Positions 35,269 through 46,952 of a stretch of DNA of 64,000 nucleotides are shown in pieces. Within the stretch, counting starts at the first letter, position 1; every line of letters starts with the position of its first letter. This DNA is from Valencia hispanica (Eukaryota; Chordata; Actinopteri; Cyprinodontiformes; Valenciidae): positions 49,814,224 to 49,878,223 of the forward strand of contig OY747713.1 of assembly GCA_963556495.2 (NCBI GenBank), read 5' to 3'. The position numbers and the translations under genes were made by a program. Below the pieces are notes generated by a model. It did not search any database. It was not told the origin of the DNA and saw only the letters and a list, made by a program, of their open reading frames with translations.

Positions 35269-35889
35269 TAAGGTGAAATTTAAGTCCTCAATCAGATTTG
35301 TACATATCTAGTGTCATTTATTTTACAATGTTCCTTTGTGAAAATTGATCATTAAATACTGTCACCAGTTTATGAGTAGCAGAAATACAAATTATCGTGT
35401 GATTATATACTGTATTTTGCAGACAAAGAGTTACAGGACCCTCTCCCAGACCACAGCAGGACTCTCTTACCCAGTGCACAGCAAGAACTTCACGCAATGA
35501 CCAATACCTATATTACAAATCAAACCTTAAATATAAACATTTTAGATGTGTTTTCAAAATTTGAGTTCATAGTTAGCTTGGCTTACTTGGCAGTTCATGT
35601 TTCTCCACAGTTACAATGAAATATTTATACTTACAACAGTGTTAACACACTGCACAGGTCATGAATAAGATCTTTTTTATTTTCATTGTAAGCGGGATAA
35701 TGTACTTAATTACAAACTATTCTCACAGAAATTGAAATGCTGTAATTTGATTATTTTAATAAACTATGTAAACTGGATGGATGCGATGCTGGCATGACCA
35801 CAGTGCACACATCTGATGTTGGTCATAGGGGTCAAAGGGACCGCTCAGGGCGTTTGTGTGTTTGCTCAAACAGATGAAAAATTAGAGGA
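35269..35889. other. Unassigned AT-rich DNA
   Basis: No gene is seen. It lies between the hAT-type exon and a G-rich retroelement tail. Confidence 0.4.
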
Positions 35890-36430
35890 AACATTGCTCA
35901 GTGGCCTTCAATGTATGGGTGGCACTTGGGGCCTCCTATGCTGGCAGGGAGGTTATTAACCTCCAACTCCTGCTGCTTTCCCTTTTCGGACTGCACTCTG
36001 ATGCGGGGGGCGGGGGTCTAATGTGTTGACCAAATGTAGGGGTGGGTGTAGCTCTTCTTCTGGGGGTGGGGCCAGGGGGGACTGCCTTGGCCTCCATGTG
36101 GTTTGGTGGTGCCACGGCCATTGGCCCCCGGGTGAATGTCCTGAGGCCTCCCTCCCTTGGTGGATCTTGGTGAACGGGGTGGCTATTGCAGTCAATGGGG
36201 GAGCTGGTTCCCTGGGAAGGGATTTTGCCCCCCACTCCCTCTGTCCCCATCCCTAGACACCTCTGTCCGCCCCCTCTATCACTTTACCACTCATCTAGGG
36301 CCTTGGAATGTGGGCACCTGATTGGAGTGTGGGGCGGGGTTTCCATCTCTGTAGTCCTGTGGTGGCCTGGGCCCCAATTTTACTGTACAAGTTAGAGACT
36401 CTCACTTATAACATTCTCATGAGACACACA
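35890..36430 (+). mobile_element. G-rich retroelement tail, related to A and B
   Basis: G-rich sense strand (GGGTGGGTGTAGCTC, GGTGGGGCCAGGGGGG), then CTCATCTAGGGCCTTGGAAT and GTTAGAGACTCTCACTTATA followed by ACATTCTCATGAGACACACA, which parallels the AACACTC...CACACAC block of A and B. There is no A-tail, because an L2-like segment follows at 36473. The frames on both strands are products of composition. Confidence 0.5.
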
Positions 36431-36472
36431 GAGATGGATCTGTTTAATCAGCTTCCTCTCTGTGTGTCTCAA

Positions 36473-36580
36473 TGACAAGGAGACTGCCAGAGCAGTACAG
36501 AGGCTGTGAAGGTTCATATGGTAAAAGCATTTCTGAAAGATAAGAAGCCCCAAGACCATTAAGACACTTAAAAACCATCA
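36473..36580 (-). repeat. 108-bp duplicate of LINE RT segment
   Basis: It is nearly identical to 37012-37118 and encodes, on the minus strand, MVFKCLNGLGASYLSEMLLP followed by YEPSQPLY. The duplicate is separated from the parent by about 430 bp, including a GC-rich segment and the LINE 3' region. It may be a second truncated insertion or a local rearrangement. Confidence 0.8.
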
Positions 36581-36839
36581 ACGCAGTGGCACAGGGCGCC
36601 CAGAGGAGGCAAGGCCGAGACCCCCACCTCCACCCAAGTGCTACAAAGGGAGCACCCAGGCAGCTACAGCCGGCCACCGCTCCAGAAGCCAAAAGCTCCC
36701 ATTGAGGAAACACTGGAAGAAAGATTAAAATAACAGGTTCAATATAAAAATAAACAGTGGATAAATATGATAAGACTACATAGTAAAACACTGATAAGAT
36801 ATAAGCAAGTAAAACACACAGAGTAATTAAACAGACTAT

Positions 36840-38215
36840 AATATAGAAAAATCAGTTAAAAGCTAGGCTGAAATGATGAGGGTTGATCCTGCTCTTAAAA
36901 ATATGAACGTTCTCTGGGGCCCTGAGCTCCTCCGGCAGCCTGTTCCAGAGGCGAGGGCCACAGTACTGGAAAGGGCCCTCCCTGTGAGTGTGTGTCCCGA
37001 CTTTAGGGATGACAAGGAGACTGCCAGAGGAGTACAAAGGGTGTGAAGGTTCATATGGTAAAAGCATTTCTGAAAGATAAGAAGGCCCAAGACCATTAAG
37101 ACACTTAAAAACCATCAAAAGAATTTTAAAATTGATCTTAAAACATATGGGGAGCCAATACAATTAATTTGAGACAGGTGTAATGTTTTCCCGCCTCCTG
37201 GTCTTTGTCAGGACACGTGCTGCTGAATTTTGTAGAAGTTGTAAACCTGAGATACTCTTTTTGGGAAGAGTAAAAAGCAGGGCATTACAGTAAACATTTC
37301 TACAGGTGATAAAAGAATGCATTAGTGTCTCTGTATTGGTCCGAGAGAGAATGGTGCGTATTCTGGCAATGTTCTTTAAACGATAAAAAAAAACTATTTT
37401 AGTAATGTTTTTAATGTGAGGGAGAAAAGTCAGCTCAGAATCCAAAATCACGCCTAGGTTAACTTGTAAAGAAGGATTAAATGATGGTGATTGTAGTTTG
37501 TTCTAAAAGTGTATCTCTCTGAGTCTCAGGACCAATGACTAAAACTTCAGTTGATTCCTGGTGGAGCTGGAGAAACTTTACTGTCATCCAGGATTTGATG
37601 TCTAAAATGCTGTTAAAAAGTGCATCCATTGGCAGTATGTAATCGGGAGACAGAGATGTACAACTGTGTATCATCAGCATGTTTGTGAAAGTTAACTCCT
37701 TGTCTTCTGATGACACTACCAAGAGGGAGCATGTAAAAGTTAAAAAGGACTGTGGGCACACCACATGTAATCTTGTGGTCCTTAGAGGAGTAGGTATCTA
37801 AATTTACCATTTTTGAGCGGCACCAGAGAGGCAAGTCTGTTTTAAACTAATAGTGTGGTTCACTGTATCAAAGGCAGCACTTAGATCAAGTAGAACCAAC
37901 ACTGTCATCCTCTGTGCATCATAGTTTAATTTTAAAATATTTAAAATCTTCAAAATGGCTGTCTCAGTGCTGTGGTTGATAAAAGCATTAAGTTGAATTA
38001 AAGTAGTGGTCAGAGACAGCCATGGGCCATACGTGATGACCAGGTCCAGGGTGTGTCCTTTGTTGTGAGTTGGCTGTTCAACATGTTGACTAAAATCCAT
38101 ATTATTCAGGACTTAGAAAATCTGTTGATAAAGGATCTAAAATGTTATCTACATGTAGATTAAAATCACCAGCTAAAACGAGTTGTGAGCAACTCCCTGT
38201 GGAGTAGGTCTGTGT
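36840..38215 (-). pseudogene. Collapsed L2-like LINE (endonuclease-RT fragments)
   Basis: In shifting frames the minus strand encodes endonuclease pieces VLAGDFNLHVDN (near 38170) and HTLDLVITYG (near 38050), then jumps directly to RT: INHSTETAILKI, VLLDLSAAFDTVNH, CGVP, YMLPLGSVIRRQGVNF, HADDTQLYISVS and the arm RLWNRLPEELRAPENVHIFK. The part between endonuclease and RT motif 2 is deleted. The catalytic Tyr of YADD is His. It is a separate subfamily from the 18-kb and 48-kb L2 copies. It carries several frameshifts and is dead. Confidence 0.82.
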
Positions 38216-38364
38216 GCAGTACCTTGCAATGAAAAATACCACACACTGAAGCACTACAAGCAATGTCATCTAGATCGATAAACATCTGCAAATATTAAAA
38301 AAACTCCAAAGAAACAAAATAAACTCCCCCCCCCCCAAAAAAAAATAATATATATATATATATA

Positions 38365-38441
38365 CATCTTCAGTATACATACAATATGTCATACTGAAGA
38401 TGTTTCTTCAGTATGACATACAATATGTCATACTGAAGATG
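38365..38441. repeat. Two tandem palindromic units
   Basis: CATCTTCAGTATACATACAA and TATGTCATACTGAAGATG form one inverted-repeat unit (38365-38402), repeated almost exactly at 38404-38441. An alternating AT run precedes it. The units can fold singly or with each other. Confidence 0.75.
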
Positions 38442-39808
38442 TTTCTAATTTACAATATGTCTTTATCTCTAACCATATTTAAGCTAAAAGCTTTTGAAAT
38501 AGTGCTATCAAAATTCAAGATTTTACTGAAAAAGCCCAGGCGCCTTAAGACTTGAAGTTGTCTGTAAAGCCAATGTCGTGCAGAGGAAAGCTAAGTGTTC
38601 AGAGATAAAAGTCCGCTAAAATGACCAATTTCTTTGCCAACGGTGAGAGTAGGGCCAGAGATAAAAACAGACGTGAGATTTTTAAAAGATTAAAAGGTGG
38701 ATAAAATAATGCATCACTGTAGACTGTTTCAGGTAACATTTATGGTTTTTTTGCACACTTTAAAAAATACTTACCGATCATTTCCCACAACCGGCTTCAG
38801 CCAGTCTTTAGATGCCTAATCAATGAGCCAAAATTGGAAAAAACGTTCCCGTTGTGAGACGAAAAGTCGCTAATGTCAACATATTGCCCCGACACCATGC
38901 ATGTGCACAACAGATCAGTGTAACAAATCGAGGTTATCGACGCTAGACCATGTCATGCCATTCTGTTCGCACATATAAAGATGTTTTTTATTCAAACGTA
39001 ATTTTTTCTTTAAGTTCAGCATAAATTAAAGTTACAATATATTGAAGTGGTGATGACAAATTTACAAGCAATTTACTACCAAGTCCAATTTACTTTATTT
39101 ACTACCTTTTAATTACATTAATTTGAGATAATTTAATTTGCTGCCTTTTACTACCTCGCGGAAACCCTGCTTTTTACAATATTCTAAAATTCTGAGATTC
39201 TGAATTTGGAGTTTTCATAAGCTGTAAACTATAATCATCAAAATTATAACAAATAAAGGCTTGAAATGTTTCGCTTTGCATGTAATGAGTATCTTATATA
39301 TTAGTTTCACCTTTTAAGTTGAATTACTGAAATTAATATATAATATTCTAATATTCTAATTTTTAGAGTTTCACCTGTATGTGAAAAAAATCTGAATATA
39401 TCATGATACATTAGGCATTGTAGGGTTTCAGTCCAATGAATCAGTAAAAAAAAATTCCATCAAAGCCTTCCCCTCGCTGGACTTGGGCTGGAAATAGGAG
39501 AATTTCTTTGTTAGTTTGAGTCACAGTTTGTTACAGTTTGTTACATGTAAATTAAAGGTTAACATGTAACAAGAGAAATCAAGTTTTTAAATCATTTGGA
39601 AACATCAACTTTTAAAGTACATCTGAAATGACAAACTAATCACTTTATCTTTCATACATTCGGACAGTAACAAGATGGCATTTGATTACATATCCCAGCA
39701 TATTTACCTGCCTTCTTCTCTCAACAGCTACTAACAAAGAATAAAAATAAAAATATAATTCAATTGTGTATCGATCTTGACATTTGGTTTGCTTTTAAAT
39801 AACTGAGA
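38442..39808. other. Unassigned DNA
   Basis: No gene is recognised. There are no convincing frames above 60 codons, and it is generally AT-rich. Confidence 0.4.
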
Positions 39809-39925
39809 TCATCCATCCATCCGTCCATCCATCCATCCATCATCCACCGTCTATACCTGCCTATAAGTACAGAGTCGCAGGAGGGGCTAATGCCCATCTC
39901 CTGTGACAAACAGAAACACACAACA
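39809..39925 (+). repeat. CATC microsatellite with head of the fish-wide repeat
   Basis: CATC units (with one CGTC) precede CACCGTCTATACCTGCCTAT and CAGAGTCGCAGGAGGGGCTA, the decayed first segment of the repeat at 8491. Confidence 0.55.
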
Positions 39926-40299
39926 ACATCTCCTGGAATTAGGGGGGTACGTTACCATAATTAAGACCTACATACCCTTTCCAGAAAATTAGAATATTAT
40001 GGAAAAGTTTATTTATTTCCATAATTCCATTCAAAATGTTAAACTTCCATAGATTATAGATTCAGGGCTCACAACTTAAAATATTTGAAGTATTTAGTTG
40101 TTTATCTGTACATAATTTGGGCTTCCAGTTCATAAAACTCACGAAAACAGGAATTCAAAAAAATTGAATACTGTGAAGAAATCTGCCCAAATTTTACAGG
40201 GCTCATCTACTAAACTCAAAGCACCTGCACAGGTTTTCCCAGGTGTCGTTAAATTGCTTCATTTTGGTTCAGTTGTCTCAGTTAGGTTCAATATAGGTA

Positions 40300-41118
40300 A
40301 GACTGCAGACTTGACATCTGGCCAGAAGACCATCATTGATACCCTCCATAGGATGAGTAAGCCACAAAAGTTCGTAGCTAAGGAGGCTGGCTGTTCACAG
40401 AGTGTTGTGTCCAAGCATAGCAATGAAAAGTCTAGTGGAAGGGCAAAATGTTGCAGGAGAAGATGCACCAGCAGAAGAGCTGACCGTGGTTTTCTGCGGA
40501 CTATCAAACGGAGAACATTCATAAATCTGTCAGAGGTCCAGAAAGAGTGGACTGGACTGTTGGTCATTGGTCAAAAGTCCTCTTTTCTGATGAAAGTAAA
40601 CTGTGCGTTTCATTCGGGAATCAAGGTCCAAGGGTTTGGAAGAAGACGGGTGAGGAACAGAAGCCAAGCTGCTTGAGGTCCCGTGTGAAATATTCACAGT
40701 CAGTCATAATTTGGGGTGCAATGTCCGGTGCAGGTGTTGGTAAACTTTGTTTTCTTAAATCTAAGGTCACCGCATCAGTCTACCAGAATGTTTTACGGAC
40801 TTAATGATTCCTTCTGTTAATGATCTGTTTGGAGATGCAGACTTCATCTTCCAGTAGGACCTTGCCCCTGCCCATACCACCAGAAGCACCAAAACCTGGT
40901 TTGATGCCCATGCCATCACAGTCCTTGACTGGCCAACCAATTCGCCAGACCTAAACCCCATTGAGAATCTATGGGGTATTATCAATAGGAAAATGAAAGG
41001 CACCAGACCCAAAAACAATGAAGAGCCGACAGCAAGCATCAATAAAATCTGGGCTTCCATAACTCCCAGGCAATATCACTGGCTGATTGCCTCAATGCCA
41101 TATCGAGGCAGTGATTAA
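40300..41118 (+). pseudogene. Tc1-type DDE transposase, broken
   Basis: N-terminal helix-turn-helix region: KTIIDTLHRMSKPQKFVAKE then AGCSQSVVSKH. The catalytic triad remains visible across frames: VLFSDESKL (first Asp, near 40567), DLAPAHTT (second Asp, near 40859) and SPDLNPIENLWG (Glu, near 40945-40975). There is a frameshift between about 40570 and 40620, another near 40800, and a stop (TAG) just before DLAPAHT. Tc1 enzymes are about 340 residues and cut and paste at TA. This copy is inactive. Confidence 0.93.
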
Positions 41119-41398
41119 GGCAAAGGGATTACCTACCAAGTATCGAAGGTTGACATATTGTTTTGAAAGTATTATGTTTTGATTGATTTGATGTTATCCT
41201 AGTTTCTTTCATTTTTTCTGTAAAAACTGAGAATAGAATACTGTGAATTCTTCACAGTATTCTATTTTTTTAATTCCTGTTTTCATGAGTTTTATTAGTT
41301 GGGAGCCCAAATAATGTACAAAAAAAAACCAACTAAATACTTGAAATCGTTTAAGGGGCCTGAATCTATAATCTATGGAAGTTTAATATTTTGAATGG

Positions 41399-43728
41399 TC
41401 AACATTTAAACAGTTTGTCAGCTGATCCACAAGAGAAAACAGGACCTTGGATTTGTTTTATGCAAATGTAAATGATTCATACATGTCCAAACCAAGACCT
41501 CCTCTGGGACAATCAGATCACAATCTTGTTTTTCTATGTTCAGAATATAAACCCCTTGTTCAGAGGCAACCTGTGACAAAACGAACTTTGAGAAAATGGT
41601 CACAGGAAGCTGAAGAAGCCCTGCAGGGTTGTTTTGCAACCACAGACTGGATGACTCTTTGCCAAGCACATGGAGAGGACAACAATGCCATGACTGAGTG
41701 TGTGACTGACTATATAAACTTCTGTGTGGACAACATCATCCCCACCAGGACAGTGAGATGCTTCCCGAATAACAAACCCTGGATCACCAGTGACCTGAAG
41801 GAACTACTAAACAAGAAAAAAAGAGCCTTCAGGGAGGGAGACAGGGAATTATTGAGGAGTATACAGAAGCAACTTAAGGTCAAGATCAGAGACAGCAAGG
41901 AGGCATACAGGAAGAAGCTGGAGAACAAACTACAGAGGAACAATATCCGAGATGTCTGGTCAGGAATGAGAAAGATCACAGGTTTTAAGGACAGGAAGGA
42001 TTGGATAGATGGAAGTCTGGACAGAGCCAATGAACTGAACATATTCTTCAACAGGTTCAGTTCAGGAACTAGCTCAGCATCCCCCTCTCCTGTTCCCAGC
42101 CAAACAGACATCCCACTCTCCTCTGATCAACAGCTTTCCTGTTAAACCTCGGATGTTTTATCCTTCACCTCAGCCATGGACTCTTCTAATTCCACAAGTT
42201 TGACTTCAACCAAGTCAGGAAATGCTGCTACCCCCTTTGCCTCCCCCTCCCACTTGTCTGTCTCCAAAAGTCAGGTGAAGAGGCAGCTGGAGAAACTGAA
42301 CCGGAACAAGGCTGCAGGTCCAGATGGTGTCAGCCCCAGAGTCCTGAAGGCCTGTGCAGAGCAGCTCTGTGGGATTCTGCAGCACATCTTCAACCTTAGC
42401 CTAACTCAGGAGAAGGTTCCAGTGTTGTGGAAGACATCCTGCCTTGTTCCAGTACCCAAAAGAACTCACCCATCAGTCATCAATGACTATAGACCCGTTG
42501 CCCTGACATCCCACATCATGAAGGTCCTGAAGAGACTCCTGTTGGCACCTTTGAGTAAGCAAACAAGAACATATCAGGACCCACTGCAGTTTGCTTATCG
42601 CTGTGGAGTTGGAGTTGAAGATGCCATCATCCACCTACTTCAACCAACCCACTGTCATCTGGACAAAGCAGGCAGCACTGTGAGGATCATGTTCTTTGAT
42701 TTCTCTAGTGCATTTAACACAATTCAGCCTGATTTGCTTTGTCAGAAACTCCTGAAGACACAGGTGGAGCCCTCAACAATCGCCTGGATCAATGACTACC
42801 TGACAAACAGACTACAATTTGTGAGACTGAAGAATTGTGTGTCAAACCAGGTGGTCAGCAGCACAGGAGCACCACAAGGGACCGTACTCTCACCATTCCT
42901 TTTCACTCTGTACACCTCAGACTTCCAGTACAAATCAGAGACCTGTCATCTGCAGAAATACTCAGATGACTCTGCAATTGTCGGGTGTATCAGAGATGGA
43001 CAAGAAGCTGAATACAGAGAGCTGGTGGACCGCTTTGTGACATGGTGTGGAAACAATCGTCTCACCTTGAATGTGAACAAAACAAAGGAGATGATTGTAG
43101 ATTTCAGAAGAAACAGGGATAAGTCAAACACTGTTTCCATCATGGGAGAAGAAGTGGAGGTGGTTGAGGAATATAAATACCTCGGAGTTCACCTTGACAA
43201 CAGACTGGACTGGAGGCGCAACAGTGAAGCCGTCTACAAGAAGGGACAGAGCAGACTGTACTTCTTGAGGAAGTTAGGTCCTTCAAGGTTTGCAGCAAGA
43301 TGCTGGAGATCTTCTACAAGTCTGTTGTGGAGAGTGTAATCTCTTCAGCCGTCATCTGTTGGGGTAGCAGCATCAGAGCCAGGGATTTAAAAAGGCTAAA
43401 CAACCTGATAAAGAAGGCTGGTTCTGTTCTTGGGACAACTGTGGAAAATCTGGAGATGATGATGCAAATAAGGATTCTTCATAAAATCAAAAAAATTATG
43501 GACAACCCTGAGCATCCTCTTCATGAGACAGTCATACAACAACAGAGCGTCTTCAGTCGGAGGCTTCTTCAGTTTCGCTGCAATACAGACCGCTACAGGA
43601 AATCCTTCCTGCCCACAGCCATCATCATCTACAACAACTCCTTAAAGAATTAATTATATGAGCTATACCAACACTTAATTTTCCTCTGGGATCAATAAAG
43701 TATTTTTGAATTTGAATTTGAATTTGAA
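41399..43728 (+). mobile_element. Rex1/Babar-like LINE, 5'-truncated
   Basis: It begins within the endonuclease, contains the linker and complete RT region, and ends with CTCTGGGATCAATAAAGTAT and a TTTGAA repeat tail. It interrupts the right inverted repeat of the Tc1-like element. About 20 bp of the Tc1 repeat is missing at the junction. Similar fragments lie at 9.4, 45.3, 46.2 and 57.1 kb. Assignment to Rex1 rests on motif spelling (GAPQGTVLSPFLFTLYTSDF, YSDDSA). Confidence 0.9.
41429..43653 (+). pseudogene. Rex1-like endonuclease C-terminus and reverse transcriptase
   Basis: The endonuclease end is TRENRTLDLFYANV and PLGQSDHNLVFL. A linker of about 190 residues follows. One in-frame stop lies at 42143-42145. 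After it come RT motifs NKAAGPDGVSPRVLK, DYRPVALTSHIMKVL, FFDFSSAFNTI, GAPQGTVLSP and KYSDDSAIVG. A lost base near 43278 shifts the frame, after which the C-terminal arm runs from MLEIFYKSVVESV to YRKSFLPTAIIIYNNSL and a natural stop. YSDD in place of YADD is usual for this family. Only two lesions separate it from an open frame, so it is comparatively young. Confidence 0.92.
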
Positions 43729-43771
43729 TACACTTTTCCATGCTATTCAAATTTTTTGGAAAGGGTCTGTA

Positions 43772-44809
43772 TATAGTTTGTAGAAATTTAGATTGCTTTT
43801 AGATTGAGCAGTTTAGCTTTCATAACTTAGTCTATATATCCCACAAAACAAATGAAAATATGCACAAAGGTCAACCAAAGCTCTATATTTTATGAAAGAA
43901 CCAGGAAGCAAAAATCCAAAATAAAACACAGCTTTAAAATAAGAAAACCACTAAGTGATATCAGTAAAACTGCTCTTGCTCCACCAATTATTGACTTAAA
44001 ATATTTGATCACTCTTCAGTGGGAGAAGTTTTATAATTCTCATTTGAGCTTTACCCACAAATTTTTTTTTTTACTAAATACATTAGCTCTCGCTCTCGCT
44101 CTTTAACTTTAAGTTGGTTGAATCTGACTTCTTGCATGTGCAACAGTATGCTTTGTAAATACATTTTTCTTCATTGTAGTTGGTTGGTAACACGACATAT
44201 TGTACATTTATGGAGAAGCAAGGAAAAGAAATCGAAGCTGAATAAACATAGGTTGTCTATCTGGCATGGTTACACTGAAAAAAATACTACAACAACCAAA
44301 TTGTTGTCTGGCTTGGAGGTGGAACAAGGTTAATTTTTGCATGAGGGTTTTCTTAATTCCAAGTTCTGAACTCGACATAAATGAAGCATTACTCCAGTAT
44401 TGGAGAGCTCTTCTAGAATATTCAGTGCTTGAATTTTTGATTGATAAAATTGTAACATCAATAAACATGGAGAAAAAACCAACATGTCCCTGTTGTTGGA
44501 GATTTGCGACTATTAATGATTCCTCTGCTTTTTGTCACCCATCAAACCACTCAGTGACCCCTTCCATCTAAATGTTTCACCACAAGGTAAAAGGCAATGA
44601 CTTGAAACAGCTTTGTATTGATTTGTAGTGACCTTTTTCCAGACAGTACAGTGGTGCAGTAGCTTTTTCTTTTTGATGTTTCTAATGTTCAACCCATCCC
44701 ATCCCCCTTCTCCTTCTCATACATTCAAAATGTATGTAAAGGTAAAATTGGCGGGGTCCTCAGACAACCATTTTCCATATTTCTACAAACCAGAAGGGGG
44801 GGCAGCACA
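43772..44809. other. Unassigned DNA
   Basis: No gene is supported. Frames at 43852-44106 and 44266-44571 have no recognisable motif. Confidence 0.35.
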
Positions 44810-45195
44810 GGTGTGGAAGGTGGAGTAAGTACCCTTGGAGGTGAGGTACGCAGCCATAGACTTGGAGGTGGAGGGAGCAGCCATATACATGGAGGTGGAG
44901 GAGGCACCTGCAGACATGGAGGTGGAGGAAGCAGCTGCAGACGTGGAGGATGAGGGAGCAGATGTTGAGGTGAATAAAACAGCTGCAGATGTGTAGGTGG
45001 AGGGAGCAGCCGTATACATGGAGGTGAAGGAGCAGTCACAGACATTGAGGAAACACCCTCAGAAGTATAAAGACTGGTTACAGGGGTGTAGTGAACTGTA
45101 GAGGTGGACATAAAGATAGGCATGGAGAGACCAGCTGCAGAAGTATACGGGCTATCTGCAGAAGTGGAGGTAGCAGCTGCAGATGTAAAGGGAGA
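44810..45195 (+). repeat. Minisatellite, about 27-33-bp units
   Basis: The theme GACATGGAGGTGGAGGAAGC, with CAGCTGCAGA, recurs about ten times with drift. It translates as VEVEEAAADxE-like repeats on the plus strand, but the run is stopped and has no flanking domain. It is a purine-rich minisatellite rather than a gene. Confidence 0.75.
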
Positions 45196-45240
45196 AATAA
45201 GCATTGGTAATTAACATTAGAAATGTAAGAACCACCAGTA

Positions 45241-45449
45241 TTAAACCTGCTGTTGTGCTATTCGAAAGAGTTGGCTCTGGCTACATCATCTTCTACAGAC
45301 TGGGCGTTCTTCAGTTTGTAGCCAGTGATGGCCTTCATCCATTTCCACACCCCTTTGATGTCTTTGTTCTCCACCTGTTTCTCTACCTTCCTCTTGTACT
45401 CCACCTTACCATGCCTCAGAGTCTTTTTAAGTTCCCGTTGCACATTCAA
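45241..45449 (-). pseudogene. Rex1-like LINE linker fragment
   Basis: The minus strand gives KRKVEKQVENKDIKGVWKWM then KAITGYKLKNAQSVEDDVAR. It aligns with AYRKKLENKLQRNNIRDVWS and MRKITGFKD of the 41.4-kb element. It is the region between endonuclease and RT only. Immediately after it, AATTCAGTTTATTTATAT at 45451-45470 is a scrap of the L2 tail. Confidence 0.75.
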
Positions 45450-45483
45450 ATCAATTCAGTTTATTTATATTGCATTGAGTCAT

Positions 45484-45800
45484 TGACTGGCACTGGACAC
45501 CCTGGACAGGTCGGCAGTCTATCGCAGGGCAACACAGAGACATACAGGACAAACAACCATGCACCCGCGCGCGCACACACACACACACACACATACACAC
45601 ACACACACACACACCTAAGGGTAATTTAGAGAGACCAATTCACCTAGCAGTCATGTTTTTGGACTGTGGGGGGATGCCAGAGTACCTGGAAAGAAGCAAC
45701 TGATGCACAGGGAGAACATGCAAACTCCATGCAGAAAGAACCCAGGCCATCTTGCTGCAAGGCAACAGTGCTACCAACTGCGCCACTGTGGAGCCCATGT
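45484..45800 (+). repeat. Fish-wide interspersed repeat, with CA microsatellite
   Basis: CACCCTGGACAGGTCGGCAG, ACACAGAGACATACAGGACA, a CG/CA microsatellite (45567-45614), then TTTAGAGAGACCAATTCACC and TTTTTGGACTGTGGGGGGAT. It extends further 3' than the 8.5-kb copy (GGGAGAACATGCAAACTCCA, TGCTACCAACTGCGCCACTG). Confidence 0.8.
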
Positions 45801-46164
45801 CTTACGGCATTGGGGATCAAAAATTGTTCAAAGCTTTTTGACACATCATATCATGTGGGTGTTGCCAAGCCTCAAAGTTTTGCTTCTCACCATGAAACAC
45901 AAAGGTGTAATGACTTCCACACAAAGGGTCAGAGCTGTATCAGACATTCTGTTTGTCATCACAAACCAGCACTCAACACAATCATAGGTTCATTCTCATC
46001 CTGAGAACAGAAAGTTTAATATTTAGTTTGGAAGCTCCATATCTGACTCCCTTTACCTAATCAACATCAAACTCTTCAAATTGACTGAAAACATGTTAGT
46101 GTAAATTGGTGTCTAGTACTAAGCATTTTTAAAGAGGGTGTGGCTATGGCGGCAAAGTCTGATG

Positions 46165-46376
46165 ACTCTCAGTACAAGTAAGAGACATTTCATCTGCAGA
46201 AATACTCAGATGACTCTGCAGTCATCGGCGTATCAGAGATGGACAAGATGCTGTGTACAGAGAGGTGGTGGACTGCTTTGTGGCATGGTGTGGAAACTTT
46301 TATTGTGAATGTCAACAAAGCAAAGGGAATGATTGTAGATCTCTAAAGAAACAAGGTTATGCCAAACACTGTTTGA
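46165..46376 (+). pseudogene. Rex1-like RT fragment
   Basis: It aligns with 42925-43135 of the large element: CATCTGCAGAAATACTCAGA, GACTCTGCAGTCATCGG, CATGGTGTGGAAAC and GAATGATTGTAGAT. It spans the YSDD motif but has small deletions and frameshifts. No 3' tail is present, so it is either internally broken or rearranged. Confidence 0.85.
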
Positions 46377-46948
46377 ATAATGGCAAAAGACGTAGTTGTG
46401 GCATATTTGGAGAAACATCAGAACTTCTGGAGACATTTCCTGTGGGTTGACAAAACAAAAATGCAACTGTTCAGTCATAATAAACAGATTACTTGGAGGC
46501 AAAAGAGTGAAAAAGTGAGTGACACAGTGTGCAATCAATGTCTGGTTTACATTACAATCAATAATTATGATCAATTATTTAATATTAATATAATTATTGA
46601 TGAAGTTCAAGTTTTTAATCTATTAATGAAAGTTTGGGGCACCAGCTCCTTTTAATTAGGAAAGAATTATGCCAGACACCCACAATTTATTTAAAAAATA
46701 GATCAACCTTACTGCCAAATAATTTCGTCAATAATTCCCACCTATTCTAAAGCATGCAAACTAACTACTACCCATCTTACAAAATTAATGATATGGGGAT
46801 GGAACAAACAAACTTCAGAGAATCACTTCAAAACACTGTTTATCATAAATTGGGAGGGGGGACGTCATGTGTTAGTTTCTTGCCATAGGTAGAAACCAAG
46901 ACATGCGCAGACATGGATGCTAAAGGGGGGTAGCCACCGGGAATTGGA
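46377..46948. other. Unassigned DNA
   Basis: No gene is seen. It is AT-rich and ends at the TTAA that bounds the piggyBac-like element. Confidence 0.4.
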
Positions 46949-46952
46949 TTAA

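Larger units (their letters stand above)
39971..43769 (+). mobile_element. Tc1-like transposon, right end split by a Rex1 LINE
   Basis: TA precedes CATACCCTTTCC at 39971, and GGAAAGGGTCTG ends at 43769 followed by TA. The inverted repeats are about 200 bp: the left one includes TTAAACTTCCATAGATTATA, and its complement TATAATCTATGGAAGTTTAA lies near 41367. The right repeat stops at GAATGG (41398) and resumes at CACTTTTCC (43731), so the LINE landed inside it with a small loss. The transposase between is broken. The element proper is about 1.47 kb. Confidence 0.92.

Noticed and set aside
36444..36791. 115-codon minus frame as a gene
   Set aside because: It fuses a GC-rich non-coding block with the duplicated LINE segment. 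Only the last 44 residues have LINE similarity.
44725..45204. 159-codon minus frame rich in Pro/Ser/Thr
   Set aside because: It is the complement of a minisatellite. No flanking coding exon or motif was found.
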